Shown here one piece after another: positions 41,330-55,159 of a stretch of 64,000 nucleotides of DNA (position 1 is the first letter of the stretch; every line of letters starts with the position of its first letter). The position numbers were made by a program, and so were the translations under genes. The stretch comes from Letharia columbiana (Eukaryota > Ascomycota > Lecanoromycetes > Lecanorales > Parmeliaceae): the NCBI RefSeq assembly GCF_014066305.1, contig NW_023501075.1:248001-312000 (forward strand), given 5' to 3'. The notes beneath the pieces are model-generated. The model saw only the letters and a program-made list of their open reading frames with translations, did no database searches and was not told the origin of the DNA.

Positions 41330-42120
41330 TAGAGACTTAATTAACTATAATCGTTATAGTAGATTCTTCTCTTATAACGTTATTATAGTAATATATTATA
41401 TTAATATAATAGAGATAATAAATTAAATTATAGTAGTATTCTTCGCTTATTAAATAATAATTTAATATAAAATTATAAAGAGTATATAACGTAAAATCTT
41501 AAAGAGCTAAGCTATATTCTTAATAATAATAATTTTATTATCGCTTAATTTCTTTATAATATTCTTTATAGTATTCTTTATAATATTCTCTATATTTATT
41601 TATTATAATTTCTTTTCTTATAATATTTCTTCTATAAAAGATCTAATTAACTATAATTATTATAATAAATTCTTCTCTTATAATATTATTATAATAATAT
41701 ATTATATTAATATAGTAAGAATAATAGATTAAATTATAGTAGTATTCTTCGCTTATTAAATAATAATTTAATATAAAATTATAGAAGAGTATATAACGTA
41801 AGATCTTAAAGAGCTAAATCTTATTATCGCTTAATTTCTTTATAGTATTCTTTATAATATTCTTTATAGTATTCTTCTATATTTATTTATTATAATTTCT
41901 TCTCTTACTTCTTAATATAGTAGAGATAATAGATTAAATTATAATAATATTCTCTACTTATTAAGTAATAATTTAATATAAAATTATAAAGAGTATATAA
42001 CGTGGAATCTTAAAGAGCTAAGTTATATTCTTAATATTAAGAGTTTTATTATCGCTTAATTTCTTCGTAATATTCTTCGTAATATTCTTTATAATATTCT
42101 TTATTAATATTCTTCGTATT
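41330..42120 (+). repeat. Three-copy tandem duplication
   Basis: The word TAGTATTCTTCGCTTATTAA with the sequence around it recurs at about 41,431, 41,745 and 41,951 (the last slightly changed), giving spacings of about 314 and 206 bp. Each copy continues with a TATAACGTAAAATCTTAAAG-type word and a series of TTCTTTATAATA-like short repeats. The short spacing of the last copy reflects a deletion of about 110 bp. Confidence 0.65.
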
Positions 42121-42329
42121 TATTTATTATAGATTTTCTATTTACTTTTTCTTTTATAAAGTATTAAATTAAGTAGTTAGTTATATATAGCTAATTATTT
42201 AAATAATTAATTAATCTAATTAACGATTTAATTAATTAAATTAATATATTTTAATTAATAAAATTAATAATTAATTAATTAATAAGATTAATCGAGTAAG
42301 TATATAGAGGAGAATAATATTATATAAAT

Positions 42330-42570
42330 TTATAAAAGCTCTTTTTATTTAATTTTTAGACGCGTTTATTATAAGTAGTAATAGATAACTATTAAGCTAA
42401 CTTACTCTATCGATTATTAATAGAAGCGATTTACGTTAATAAAGACTCTATAGAGATAAGTTTAAAAGAGATATATATATCTAAAGCGTTTAGTAATATT
42501 TTCAGATAGGTATCGAGAATATTTATATTTATATTAGTAAAATTAATAGAATAAATAAAATAGTAAAAGT
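42330..42570 (+). repeat. Direct repeat, left copy (~250 bp)
   Basis: This segment matches 49,196-49,455 in the same orientation; shared words include GACGCGTTTATTATAAGTAG and AGAGATATATATATCTAA. The copies are 6.9 kb apart. They could be the ends of a decayed element (an LTR-like spacing) or two independent insertions. No target duplication was found by eye. Confidence 0.55.
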
Positions 42571-45500
42571 TAATAGAGATTTAATATATATAAAAGAATA
42601 AGATAGAACTAAATTAAAAATCTTAAATTTATATATATAATCAATTATAGATTCGAGTTCTATACGCTTTTTAACTAGATCGACTAAGTTATCGTAAATA
42701 AATAAATTAGCGTTCGTAATTTATTAAAATCTTCTAATGCGCCTTCTTATTAAAAATTAGATATATATTATTAACATATATAATAACCTTTTTTATTTTC
42801 TATTAAATTTTTTAAGATTTTTTTTAAATTATAGAACGAAATATAGGCTTTTAAAAAAAAAAAAAAAATTAAATTTAGTCTTAAAATTATTAAAGCGTAA
42901 GGAATTTAGATATCGCTTATTAAAGTTATATCGATAGCCGAATAGGCTTATTAAAGATTACTTATTAAGATAATTAGAATTCTAAATTAAATATAATTAT
43001 TAGAATTAATATAATAAATAAATATCTATATAGATTTTAATTAAAATCTTTTATTTTCTAAAATAATAATAATTAATCTATAATATAAATATAATATTTA
43101 TTAATTAAATAAGTAAGTATAATATATATTTATAGCGTTAATAGCTATAATTATAATTTAATAATTTTAAATAATTTTATAATAATAATTTATTTTAATC
43201 TTTTAATATAATATAATTTTATATATAAATTTTTAATAAGATTATTTTAAAATATTATTATATTAATTATAGAAGATCTAATTAGAATTCTAAATTAGAG
43301 AACTTAATATAATAATTAACTATATATATAAATTTAAGATTTTTAAAATCTTCTATTTTTTATATTTAATATATAACTATATAAGTAAAGATCTATAAAT
43401 TAAATTTATAAAGTTAAATTTTTTATTTTTCTAAGTTAAATAAAGTTAAATTTTTTTAAGTTAAATGAATTTTTAGCTTTAATTCTAAGTTAAATTAAAC
43501 TCTAATCGCTTATTATATATTTTTAATATATTTTTATTATTATAAAATTAATAAAGAAGATAAAAGCTTTAACTTTAAATTAAATTAAACTTTATTTACT
43601 TTCTATATAATAAATAGTTTACTTCTATTACTATAAATCGCTAATTAATTATATTTTTATTTAAAAAAGAAGTATTTACTTAATAATCTTATTTTTAATA
43701 TATCTTATTAATTAAGTAAATTATTTTTTTAATAAATTATTTAAAACTATAATTAATAGATTAATTTTATTAATAATTTAATTTAAGATTATATATAATT
43801 AATTATAAATAAAAATATTAAGATATAAATATATTTTTATTTATTATAATAATTAATTTTAAAATTTATTAATTATTATATTAAAGATTAATTAAATTAA
43901 AAATTAAATATATTAAAAGAGAGTATATAGATTATTTAAATTAGGCGAAGTTAGAGGAATATATAATATATAATATTATTTATTATTATATTTACTTTTA
44001 AGAATATAATAATTAAATATTTTAGATTTAATATATTTAATTTATAGATATATTTTATTATATAAATTTATATATTATTTTAAATTTCTTAATAATATTA
44101 TTATATAATTTTATTTTAATTTTAAATAATAGAATAAAAGTAAGATTAATTTAAAGATATTTATTATTTTAGTAAGTAGAAGAAAGCTATCTTTTTTATT
44201 AATAATTTAATTTCTATTATTATAAATAATCTTAGTTTTAAAAAATTTATTAAAAACTTAACTATTAAATTAAATAATATTCTTATTAAAAATATAAAGA
44301 ATTATTTTAAATATATAGAAATTAGCTATTTAATATAGATTAAAATTATTATAAATAGTATTAATTAGTTAAATAATAAAGTTATTTAATAGCTAATTAG
44401 TAGACTAATTAATTATTTTTTATTTTTTAAAACTTATTAAAATATTATTATTTATATCTAATAGTTTTTAAGCGAATTTCTTTATATTAATTTAATCTTA
44501 ATTACTTAGATTAGAATTTTAAAGTCTTATATTTTTTATTAATTTAAGAATTTAAATATAATTTTAAAAATAAAATATTTTTAATATAGCTTAAGCGATA
44601 TAATCTAACTTAATATTTTTAATAATTAAAAGAATTTAATAAAAGTTATTATAGAAATATATAATTATATTATTAAAAGAAGTAGAATTCTTTTAAATAT
44701 TTTAAAATATATAATTAATAATTTTAATATTATAGCGATTTTATATAAAGATCTTATTCTAGAAAATAAGTTTAATTACCTTTAATAATTAAATTAAATT
44801 AGACTCTATTAATATATTATAATTAAATTAAATAATAATATTAAAAGAAATCTTAATATAAAAAATAAAAAATATTTTTATTTTAAAGAAAAATAAAGAT
44901 AATATTAGATAAAGCTATAGTAATAATTATTTTAGAGTTATATTTTATTTTTTATAATATAATATTCTAAAATATAATTTTATTAATATCTTTATAATTA
45001 TTAAAAAAGAAGAGTTAATTATTAAAATAAGAGATTATATTTTAAATAGCGTTAATTATAATAATTTAATTATTATTAAAATTTATTTATATTTACTTTT
45101 AGATATTAATTTTATAACTATATTTTTCGCGTAAAAATCGATTTTAATTATTAATATAATATTATTTATAATTTTATTAGATTATAAATAGATTAAAATT
45201 AATAATAAAATTAATATTTTTAATAGAGCTAATATTATTTTTCTTTAAGCGAATTTAAATTAAATAAAGATAGAAGTCTTCGATAATAATTTATTTATAT
45301 TATATATTATTTAATAAAAAAAGAATATAATATTAAGTTTAAAGAATATAAATAAAATTATTAAATAATTTAAATAAAGAATAATATATATTAATTAAGA
45401 AATATATATAAAATATAAAAGAAGAATTAAATTATTTATAGGTAAAAAAAGAAAAAATATATCTAACGCGAAAAGTTTTAATAGCTAAAAAAAGAATATT

Positions 45501-48500
45501 ATATTAAAAAATATCGCGATATTTTAAAACTATTATTAGCGCGAAAATCTTTTTATTCTATAATTTAAAAGTATTTTAATTTATTAAAGAAATTATTAAG
45601 AAAAAATATATCTAACGTAAAAAGTTTTAATATATAAAAAAGAAATATTATATTAAAAAAAGTTATAATATTTTAATATTATTATTAGCGCGATAAGCTA
45701 TTTATATTATATTTAAAGTTTTTCTATTTAATAAAAAAGAAATTATTTATATATCTTAATTTATAATTATTTTATAAATTTAAAGAATTATTAAATTTAT
45801 ATTATAATAGAATTATTATAAAAAGATTTTATAAGTAATATTCTCTCTATTAAATCGCTACTTTATTTAATATTTAATTTTATTTAATATTATTATAAAA
45901 TAAGTCTCTTCTATATAGATATTATAATAAATAAAAGTTATTAGTATTTATTATATATAAGTTTTTAAAGAATATAAGATTTAATATATTTAGAAGAAGA
46001 TATTATAGATAGAAGAGCTTTCTAGCGTTTAAATTAATATAATATATTCTTTTAATAATATCTCTACATCTCTAATATAAACTTTATTTAAATATATCTC
46101 GCTTATTTTTTTTTAGATATATTACTTCGATAGATTAATATAAAAGAGATCTTCTATTTATCTTCGCTATTAATATTATTAATTTAATTAAAAGAAGACT
46201 ATTAACTTAATTTAACGTTTATATTCTATATTAATTATATAAGATAGATTATTATTATTATTAAATATTATATTATATTAATTTAAAAGATAAATAAATA
46301 ATTATTTAATAGAAGAATTATAATTATATAATTTAAAGTTAAAAATTCTTTAATAGACTTTTATAGAGCTTATTTATTATATATTTTAATATTTTTAAAT
46401 CTTATTTATCTAATTTAACTCTATATTATTTTAACTTATATTATCTTTATATTCTATTTAAAAACTAATTTAATCGCTATTTTTATAAATATATTTAAAA
46501 ATATATTTATAGATTTTAATATTAATATAAATCTTTATATTAATATAAGCGTTATATTTAATTAATAAATAGAGATTATAAAATATTATCTAATAATTCT
46601 ATTTAAATTTATTATTTAATATCTTAATAAATCTATATTAATAATATATAAAGTATTTAAAATCTAATTTAAAGATAATATAATCGCTAAAGTTCTTTAA
46701 AAATTATTTATTATATATATTTTTATTTAAGTTTTAATAAGATAAAATAATATCTATTCTATTAATAGTATATTAGCTATAATTTCTATAAAATATATAT
46801 CTAATAATAATTATATAGAGATTAGAAAATAGATTTTAATTAGAGATCTTAATATTAATAGCGATATTTATTTTAATAATATTAAAGAATTAATCTTTAG
46901 AATATAATATAATAAAAATATAAATATATAATAAATCTTATTTTTAAAATTCTATAATATAGATATAGATATAAATTTAATTTATTATTTATAAAGTTAA
47001 TTAGAATTAAAATTAATCGATATTTTAATTAATTATACTTCGCTCTTATAGAGATAAAGAATTTTTTTAAATAATATTATAAAGCTAATTAATAGAAATT
47101 ATAATATATAAAAAATTAAATTATATTAGAAGTATTTTTAGAAATTATAATTTATATTAATTATCTAATTAATATATTATCTAAAAGATTATTCTATTAA
47201 ATATAAATAGAGAAGAGTTATTATATTATAATAAAAGATAAAAAAAATAAAAGTATATCTAATATCTTTTTCTTTAGAATATTATTTATAAGAGTCTTTA
47301 ATTTTAATCTAAATATTCTAATAATTAAATTAAATTAATTAATAGCGTATTTATTAAATAAAAGATTTTTAATAATCTCGATTTATTTTAAATTATAGAT
47401 AAAAGTTATAAAGAGATTTAATTAATTAAATTTAATAAATAGAATAATAATATTTTAATAAAGTTATTTTATAAATTATAAACTTTTTTAATAGAAGAAA
47501 GAGAGAATAATATATTATTTATTAGTTTAATTATTTATAATAGCTTTATTAATATAAATATTAATAATTACTTAATAGATATTAATTTAAATAATCTTCT
47601 AATTTATCTTTAATTAATAAAGTTTATTATTTTTAATAGTTATATAGATATTATAGATAAAATATTATAATAATCTATTATAATAAAAAAGGCGATTAAA
47701 CTTATTAAAATAAATCTATATTATATATTTATAAAAAGTTAGTAATTAATAGAATAGAAGAAATAAATAATATAGATCTATAATATAAGATAAGCGTTAT
47801 TTATATAAAGCTATTTTAGCTAATAATTTATATAGAGCTATCTTAATTAATAGTTTTACTAATTTATAAGACGATTTTATTATTACTATATTAATAGATA
47901 AGAAAACTTTTATCTAATATAATATCTATATTAAATATATTATTATATTATAACTATTTATTAAATAGAAAGATAAGAGAATAGTATAAGAATATATAGA
48001 TTAAATATTAATATAAAATACTAAATCTCTTATTACTTTAAGTCTTTATTAAGATATTCTTAATCTTAGATAGATTTAATAAATTATTTATATTACTCTT
48101 TTAAGCGATAATAATTTTATCTAAAATAAAATAATTATAAATATATAAATTATAATATTATAGATTTTTATAAAATAGCTTATAATCTTATATATTTAAA
48201 TTAATCTTTAGCTTTTTAAATATTAATTTAAGAGTATTAATATATAAATTAATACTTTTAAGAATTATAGCTATTTTATAATAAAGTATCTAATTAATAT
48301 ATTTATAATAGTTATATCTAATAAAATTAATATAAAAAACGCGATTAATCGAAAAAAAGTTATATTATATTATAAATTAATTTTAAATATTATTTATAAT
48401 ATAGATTTAATTAAAAATCGATTTTTCGCTTTTTAAAGATATTAGAATAGATATATAAGTAGTAATTACTTTCTAGATTTTATATATATAGAAGGCGATT

Positions 48501-49195
48501 AAATAATTAATAATAATTTACTATAAGATTATAGAGATTATATTATTATATTAAACGCTATAGCGACGGAATTCTTTATAATTATTAATAAAATTTAAGA
48601 TCTCTAATATTAAAGAATAAAGAATTTAATTAATAATATACTCGCTAAGATTAATTAAATTATTTATACTTATTTTAACGCTCTTATAATTTTATTCTAT
48701 ATTATCTACTTCTTAATTAATATCTATTTTAAATATATTAATTTTAATCTTTTTACTATCGTAGTATTATTTAATAATTTTATCTTTTTATAATATTATA
48801 TTATAGCTATTATAAATTTAATTTTCAGAATTTAAATTATATTATATAGACTTTATAATATATAGATAACGCGTAATATAATTAATAAGTCTTATTAAAA
48901 ATTAAATAAAATTTAAATAAAAATTAAAAGATAAATTAAAAGAATATAAACTATCGAAAGGATTATTATTAAAAAAGCTTATTAATAAATCTTATAATAG
49001 AGGATTTTTAATAGCGTCTTTCTCTTATTTAGAAGCTTCTTTTTAATAATATTTAAAATCTAATACGCGTTAAGAGGCTTTAAAATAGAATAATAAAGAA
49101 TAGATAGAGAAGAAAGACGCGTTTTAAAAGATAATATCATTAAATTAAAAGATATTATCGCTAACTTAAAAGAAATCTATAAAAAAGAATATATT

Positions 49196-49455
49196 TATTT
49201 AAGCTCTTTTTAAGAATCTTTCAACGCGTTTATAAGTAGTAATAAATAACTATTAAACTCGCTTACGACCTTAATTATTAATAATAATAAATTTATTAAG
49301 AAATAATCTAAGAGCGTTAATAGAGACTTTAAGAGAAAAAAAAAAGAGATATATATATCTAAGATATTAAGTAATCTTTAGATAAGAAGTATTAAAAACG
49401 ATTATATTTATATTAATAAAATTAATAGAATTAATAGAATAGTAAAAGAAGAATA
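49196..49455 (+). repeat. Direct repeat, right copy (~260 bp)
   Basis: This is the partner of 42,330-42,570. The region between the copies holds only RIPed sequence with no readable reverse transcriptase core. Confidence 0.55.
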
Positions 49456-49859
49456 ATTATATAAATAGATAAAAGAATTATTATTCGATCTTAAACGCGT
49501 CTAATATAACTATTATAACTATTATATTTAAATATCTATTTAATTTATTAATAGTAGATTAAACTTTATAATTTTTATAGCGTTAGAAAGCGTAAACTAA
49601 GCTCTATAATTTACGAAATTATAAAGTAATAGTATTCGTAGAAAGCTAGTTATTTTAGAGTATAAAACTTCTATATATAAATTTTTAATAAGAAAGACGC
49701 GAAAGGGCTATTAAGCTAACTTAGTCGATCTAATTAAAAAGCGTATAGAACTTAAATTTATAATTAACTATATATATAAATTTAAGATTTTTAAGCTTAG
49801 CTCTATCTTATTCTATTATATATATTAATTAATTTTAAAAATAATTAAAATTCGAAGTA

Positions 49860-51715
49860 GAATATACTCTTATAAATAATATAATAATTAAAGATTATAT
49901 TATAAATTAAAAAAGTTAATAATTTAATTATAAAGTTTTTTATTTTATTATTTATAATAATTTAAAAGTCTATTTAAATTAAATTATAAGCTTTTAACTT
50001 ATTATTATACTTATATATAGCTTAATATTAAATAATTTTAAAAATTTATATAAAAATAATATATCTTTAATATCTAATATTATATATTTATTATAAATTA
50101 TTAATAATTAAGAATCTATATTCTATTATTAGCGATTTATATATAAAAATAATAAAAAGTCTTATTTTAAAGATTATTAGTTAGAAAAGCTTTTATTATC
50201 TTTTATATCGTCTTAATAATAGAACTTTATTATTAATACTTAATATAATTCTCGAGTTTATTTTTTATAATTATTATAATTTCTTAAATAAATTTTTAAA
50301 ATAAAGCTTTCGAAATTAATAGCTTAGTTGATTTTTAAAAGTATTTAATTTTATAAAGAATAATAGCTAGTAAATTATAATTAGAAAGATAATTAGAAAT
50401 ATATATAAAATTAAACTTACTATCTAGATAATATTTATAAAATTTTCTTATTTTAAATATATAATTAGCGATACGTTTTCTTTTATCTATATTCTTTTTA
50501 TTTATAATAAATTTTCTAAAAGTTTTATTACTCGATTTTCTAATTACTTTTATTATTAATAATATTTAAAATACTCTTTTATCTATTATAGCCGCCGCGA
50601 ATAATCTAATAGATTTTCTCTTTCTAAATTTCTTATTATATATATTATATATTTATTTTTAATAATTTACTTATAAATAAACGTTCTTTAATTATTACGA
50701 TTTTTATATTTTTATTTTAGATATTATTAAAATTTCTATCTTTATAAATAATATCTCGATTTTAAAAGATAGTTTAATCTTAAAATAGAATTATATTATT
50801 ATCGCTAGATATATTATTATTAAATATATATATTAACTCTTTATTCTCTTTAATAATATATTCTTAAATTTATTTAATTTAGAAAATTAGATAATTAAAA
50901 TAATAATTAGAAAAAAGAAGATTATATTTAAATTCTTTCTTCTTCTTCTAATTATACTAATTACTTATATATTAAAATTAATAAATTTATATAAATTTAT
51001 TATAAAACTTATTACTAGATTATAATATTATTATTTTTATTATATATTAAAAGTTTTTAATTTTTAATTTCTTTTATAATAAAGTCTATCTCTTCTTTTT
51101 TTAATATAATTAAATTTATTAGTAAACTATTATCTAAATCTACTAGCTAATTACTTCTAAAATTTTATTAATTACTTCTAGAATTTTCTAATTAATCGCT
51201 TTTAGAATTTTCTAATTAATTTAATATTTCTTTATTATTAAGAAATTAAATAGCTAATTAAAAATTTATTAATAAAAATTCTTAATTAAAAGTATTTATA
51301 TTTATTATTATATTTTTTTTAAACGTAAGTATAGAATAAATAGTATTCTAAAAGTAAGCGATTTAATTAATATTCTAATTATCTTTTTAATTATTCTTTA
51401 AAAGAGAAAATATATATAATAAATTAAAAGTGTAAAATAAAATCTTAAAAAGATAAATTTATTTTATAGAATTTTTAAATTTAGAGTCTTAGAAGCTTAA
51501 AATAGATATCTATTATTATATAAAAGCTATAAAAAATCTATTATTAATAATAATTCTTAAAGACTTTAATTAGATTATTAAATTTAAAAAAATTTAATTA
51601 AAATTCGACTTTATAATATTAAAAATTAGCGTTAAATTTCTTTATAAATAAGAATTTAAAAAAATACGAAAACGCGCTAGTAAACTAGCCTATTTTTTAA
51701 TTAATATATTCTTAA
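49860..51715 (-). repeat. Right arm of the ~1.9-kb inverted repeat
   Basis: This is the reverse complement of 1-1,990. GCCGCCGCGAATAATCTAAT near 50,590 mirrors the GC-rich word at 1,245, and AAACGCGCTAGTAAACTAGCC near 51,680 mirrors the window start. It carries a different set of point differences from the left arm, nearly all C/T or G/A. Confidence 0.8.
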
Positions 51716-52369
51716 ATCTTTTCATATTTTAATTTTTTCTAATACTTTTTCTAATTATATTATCTTCTATAATAATATAATTCTATTTAAATTTTTTTAT
51801 TATTTTTATTATAATATTAATATACTTTTTATAATATATTCTTTAATATTTTATAATAAGCTTTTTATATAAAAATTATTATTATAATTATCTTAAATAA
51901 GAATTTAATTAAATAAGTAAATTTATATACTTTCTATTATTTCTTAATATTATAAAAATTAATATTATTAATAAAGATAATAACTTTAATTCGCTCTATT
52001 ATATTATTTTTAAAGAAATAAAAATATTTTAAAAGCTTAAATAATAGTAAGATATAAAAAATAGTAGATAAATATTTTAAAAATAAGAATATAATAAAAT
52101 CGCGCTAATATTTAATAAGTTTAAATATATATAAATTATTAAAAGTAATCTTAAGAAAATAAAATAATATAAATATAATAGCGAAATAAATAGCTAAAAA
52201 AAGACTTCTAGCTTTCTTAAAATATTAAAAAATTATTTTTAAAAAAAAGAAGAAAATAAAAGAGAGGATTATCGAATATATTATATATAATTAATATACT
52301 TATTATAAATTTTAATTATTATTATAATTATTCTAATATCTTTTTAATATTATAATTAATATTAGTATA

Positions 52370-53756
52370 TTTAAAAGAATAAGATAGAATTAAATTTTAA
52401 AATTTTAAATTTATATATATAGCTAATTTTAAATTTATATATATAGCTAATTATTAATTTTTATTCGCTACGCTCTTTAATTAGATTAATTAATTTATTA
52501 TAAATAAATAAATTAATATCTATAATTATTAAAATCTCGCTCTTTTATATCTTTCTTATTAAAAAAATAGATATATATTATTAATATATAGAATTACTTT
52601 CTTATTTTCTATTAAAATTTTAAGATTTTTTTAAGCTTTAAAGCGCTATTTATACTTTTCGAATTTTAAAAATTTTAAAATTTAATTTTATAATTATTAA
52701 AGCGTAAGAAATTTAAATATCGCTTATTAAAGTTTATTTAATAGTCGAATAGCTTTAATTAGATATATATTATTTAATTTTAAAATAACTTTTTTATTTT
52801 CTATTAAAATTTTAAGATTTCTTTTTTTAAATTATAAAACGAAATATAGACTTTTAGATAAAAAAAGAATTATTAGATTTAGTTTTATAATTATTAAAGT
52901 GTAAGGAATTTAAATATCGTTTATTAAAGTTTACTTATTAAAGATCGCTTATCTACTTACTCGATAGCTCTAATTTATAAATCTTTACTCGTTTATATAT
53001 AAAATAACTATTTTATTTTCTATCAAAATTTTAAAATTATTTTTTTAAATTATAAAGCGAAGATTACGCTTTATAATAGCGTAAAAATCTTAAAATTTAA
53101 TCTTATAATTATTAAAGAGTAAGAATCTTAAATATTATTTATTAAAGTTCGCTTATTAAATTTAATAATAGCTCTAATTAAAAAATAGATATATATTATT
53201 TTCTATTAAAAAATTTTAATCTTTTTTTTAAATTATAGAACGTAGTTTACGCTTTTAAATAGAGAAATAATTATCAAATTTTATTTTATAAATATTTAAA
53301 GATAAGGAATTTAATTATTAAATTTACTCGATAGCTCTAATTAAAAAAAAAAATTATAAATTTAATTTATAAATCTTTACTCGTATTATTATTACATATT
53401 TACGATATATTATATATTAGTATATATAATAGAATAAGATAGAATTAAACTAGAAAATCTTAAATTTATATATATAGTTAAATATTAATTTATTAGATCT
53501 ACGCTTTTTAATTAGATATCGCGGGTAAATAAATTAATATTCGTAATTATTAAAAAAATAGATATATATTATTAATATATAGAAAAACTTTTTTATTTTC
53601 TATTAACTTTTCGAGATTTTAAATTTTAAATTTTAGAGCGTAGTCTACGCTTTTCGAATTTTTAAGAATTTTAAAATTTAGTCTTATAATTATTAAAGCG
53701 TAAGAAATTCAAATATCGCTTATTAGAGTTCGCTCGATAGCCGAACAGCCCTAATT
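52370..53756. repeat. Cluster of short interspersed family members
   Basis: At least two members lie head to tail (52,370-52,995 and 53,405-53,756), with fragments between them. All have the AATAGAATAAGATAGAATTAA start, the ATTATTAAAG(C/T)GTAAG core and the CTCGATAGCTCTAATT end words. The last copy runs directly into the poly-A tract at 53,757. Confidence 0.5.
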
Positions 53757-54314
<558 letters not shown>

Positions 54315-54315
<1 letters not shown>

Positions 54316-55070
54316 ACAACCCCACCCAACCCCCCCCTTCAGCCCAGCCCCCAAAACCAAAAAAAAACCCCCAACCCTTCCGCTTCTTTGACCTGCCATC
54401 CGAATTACGCTTCAAAATCCTAGGCTTCGTCCTCGTGACAGACCAAATCGTTGACCTCAACCCCAAAAACTATGGCGCCGCCCGTCACCGCATGAATGTC
54501 TTCCTCACCTCCCACCGCCTGCACGAAGAGTCCTACCCCGTCTATTACGGCGGCCACACCTTCCGCATCTTCCCCACCAATCACCGCTTCTTCGGGCATA
54601 AAGTACGACCTCTGGTTGCGAGATTACCGGCACGATATCGTGCAGCCTTGGTGTCTTTGGAATTGCGGCTGGGACCAGGCTGGAGTAATCCGCCTCGGTC
54701 GTGGCGGGTGGACGACCGCCTGGGTCTGGAGGAAATGGAAGCAGTGAGGACTGTGAAGGTCTTTGTGGAGTGCGATCCGAGTCATGATATTTTCAACGGC
54801 TTTAGGATCGACAGGGACTTTTTTACGGGCTTCTCTGGGAGTCTTCTTGGAGATGTGCTGCAGCGTCTTCCGTCCGTCATACGGGTTGAACTGGATGGGT
54901 GGCCGTCTGTGAAAAGAGAGGGCCCGCTTGTAAAGAGGCTGCTTGAAGTGGCGAGAAATGCTGGAGTCAGGGTTCCAGAGGTTGGTGGGAGAGGAGAGGA
55001 TGATGGGGATCAAGACTTCCCGATTTGTAGAGCACGGAGAAGATTCAATTACCCTAGAGAATTGGATTGA
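54315..55070 (+). CDS. F-box/2EXR-like protein, 5' end lost
   Basis: The open frame ends at TGA 55,070. Readable protein begins with a proline/lysine-rich stretch and then FRFFDLPSELRFKILGFVL, the opening of the F-box/2EXR-like domain frequent in expanded ascomycete families (typical form FP.LP.ELR..I). Next come LTSHRLHEESYPVYYGGHTF, a common continuation in these proteins, and about 150 residues of helical, charged sequence. The only in-frame ATG is internal (54,492, M of MNVF); upstream, the frame dissolves into the poly-A tract, so the true start is missing or corrupted. A role as a substrate adaptor of an SCF ubiquitin ligase is possible for F-box members but is not shown here. The gene converges on RPN11; the stop codons are 89 bp apart. 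Confidence 0.65.
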
Positions 55071-55159
55071 CTGAAGATGATGCTATGCTATACACAATGG
55101 TCCAGGCGCCGTCGCTATCTATGATGTAAATCTATGGCATTTAAAATGTGGATGTTGCC

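Larger units (their letters stand above)
39867..49195. other. RIPed region without recognisable genes
   Basis: This AT-rich sequence has stops in all frames. It contains a three-fold tandem duplication (41,330-42,120), one direct-repeat copy (42,330-42,570), a short-family member (42,585-42,975) and one inverted ~280-bp unit (42,970-43,210). Words such as TATAAATTAAATTTATA at 40,890 and 43,390 mark further short-family ends. From 43.6 to 49.2 kb nothing could be assigned. Confidence 0.6.
1..53750. other. RIP-mutated AT-rich repeat block
   Basis: The stretch is dominated by A and T, and CA and TG dinucleotides are nearly missing, while the same dinucleotides are common to the right of 54.3 kb. 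Loss of CpA/TpG to TpA is the known mark of repeat-induced point mutation in ascomycetes. Almost no open frame longer than 60 codons survives on either strand. The sequence consists of duplicated segments lying in direct and inverted order, with nested insertions. No intact host gene is visible. A block this long could be pericentromeric, centromeric or subtelomeric heterochromatin; the sequence alone does not decide. No telomere repeat is present. Confidence 0.92.

Noticed and set aside
46840..47000. Possible LINE endonuclease relic (ILIRDLN read against the ILLGDFN-type motif)
   Set aside because: Only one short motif fits, and no reverse transcriptase core was found downstream; too weak in AT-rich sequence.
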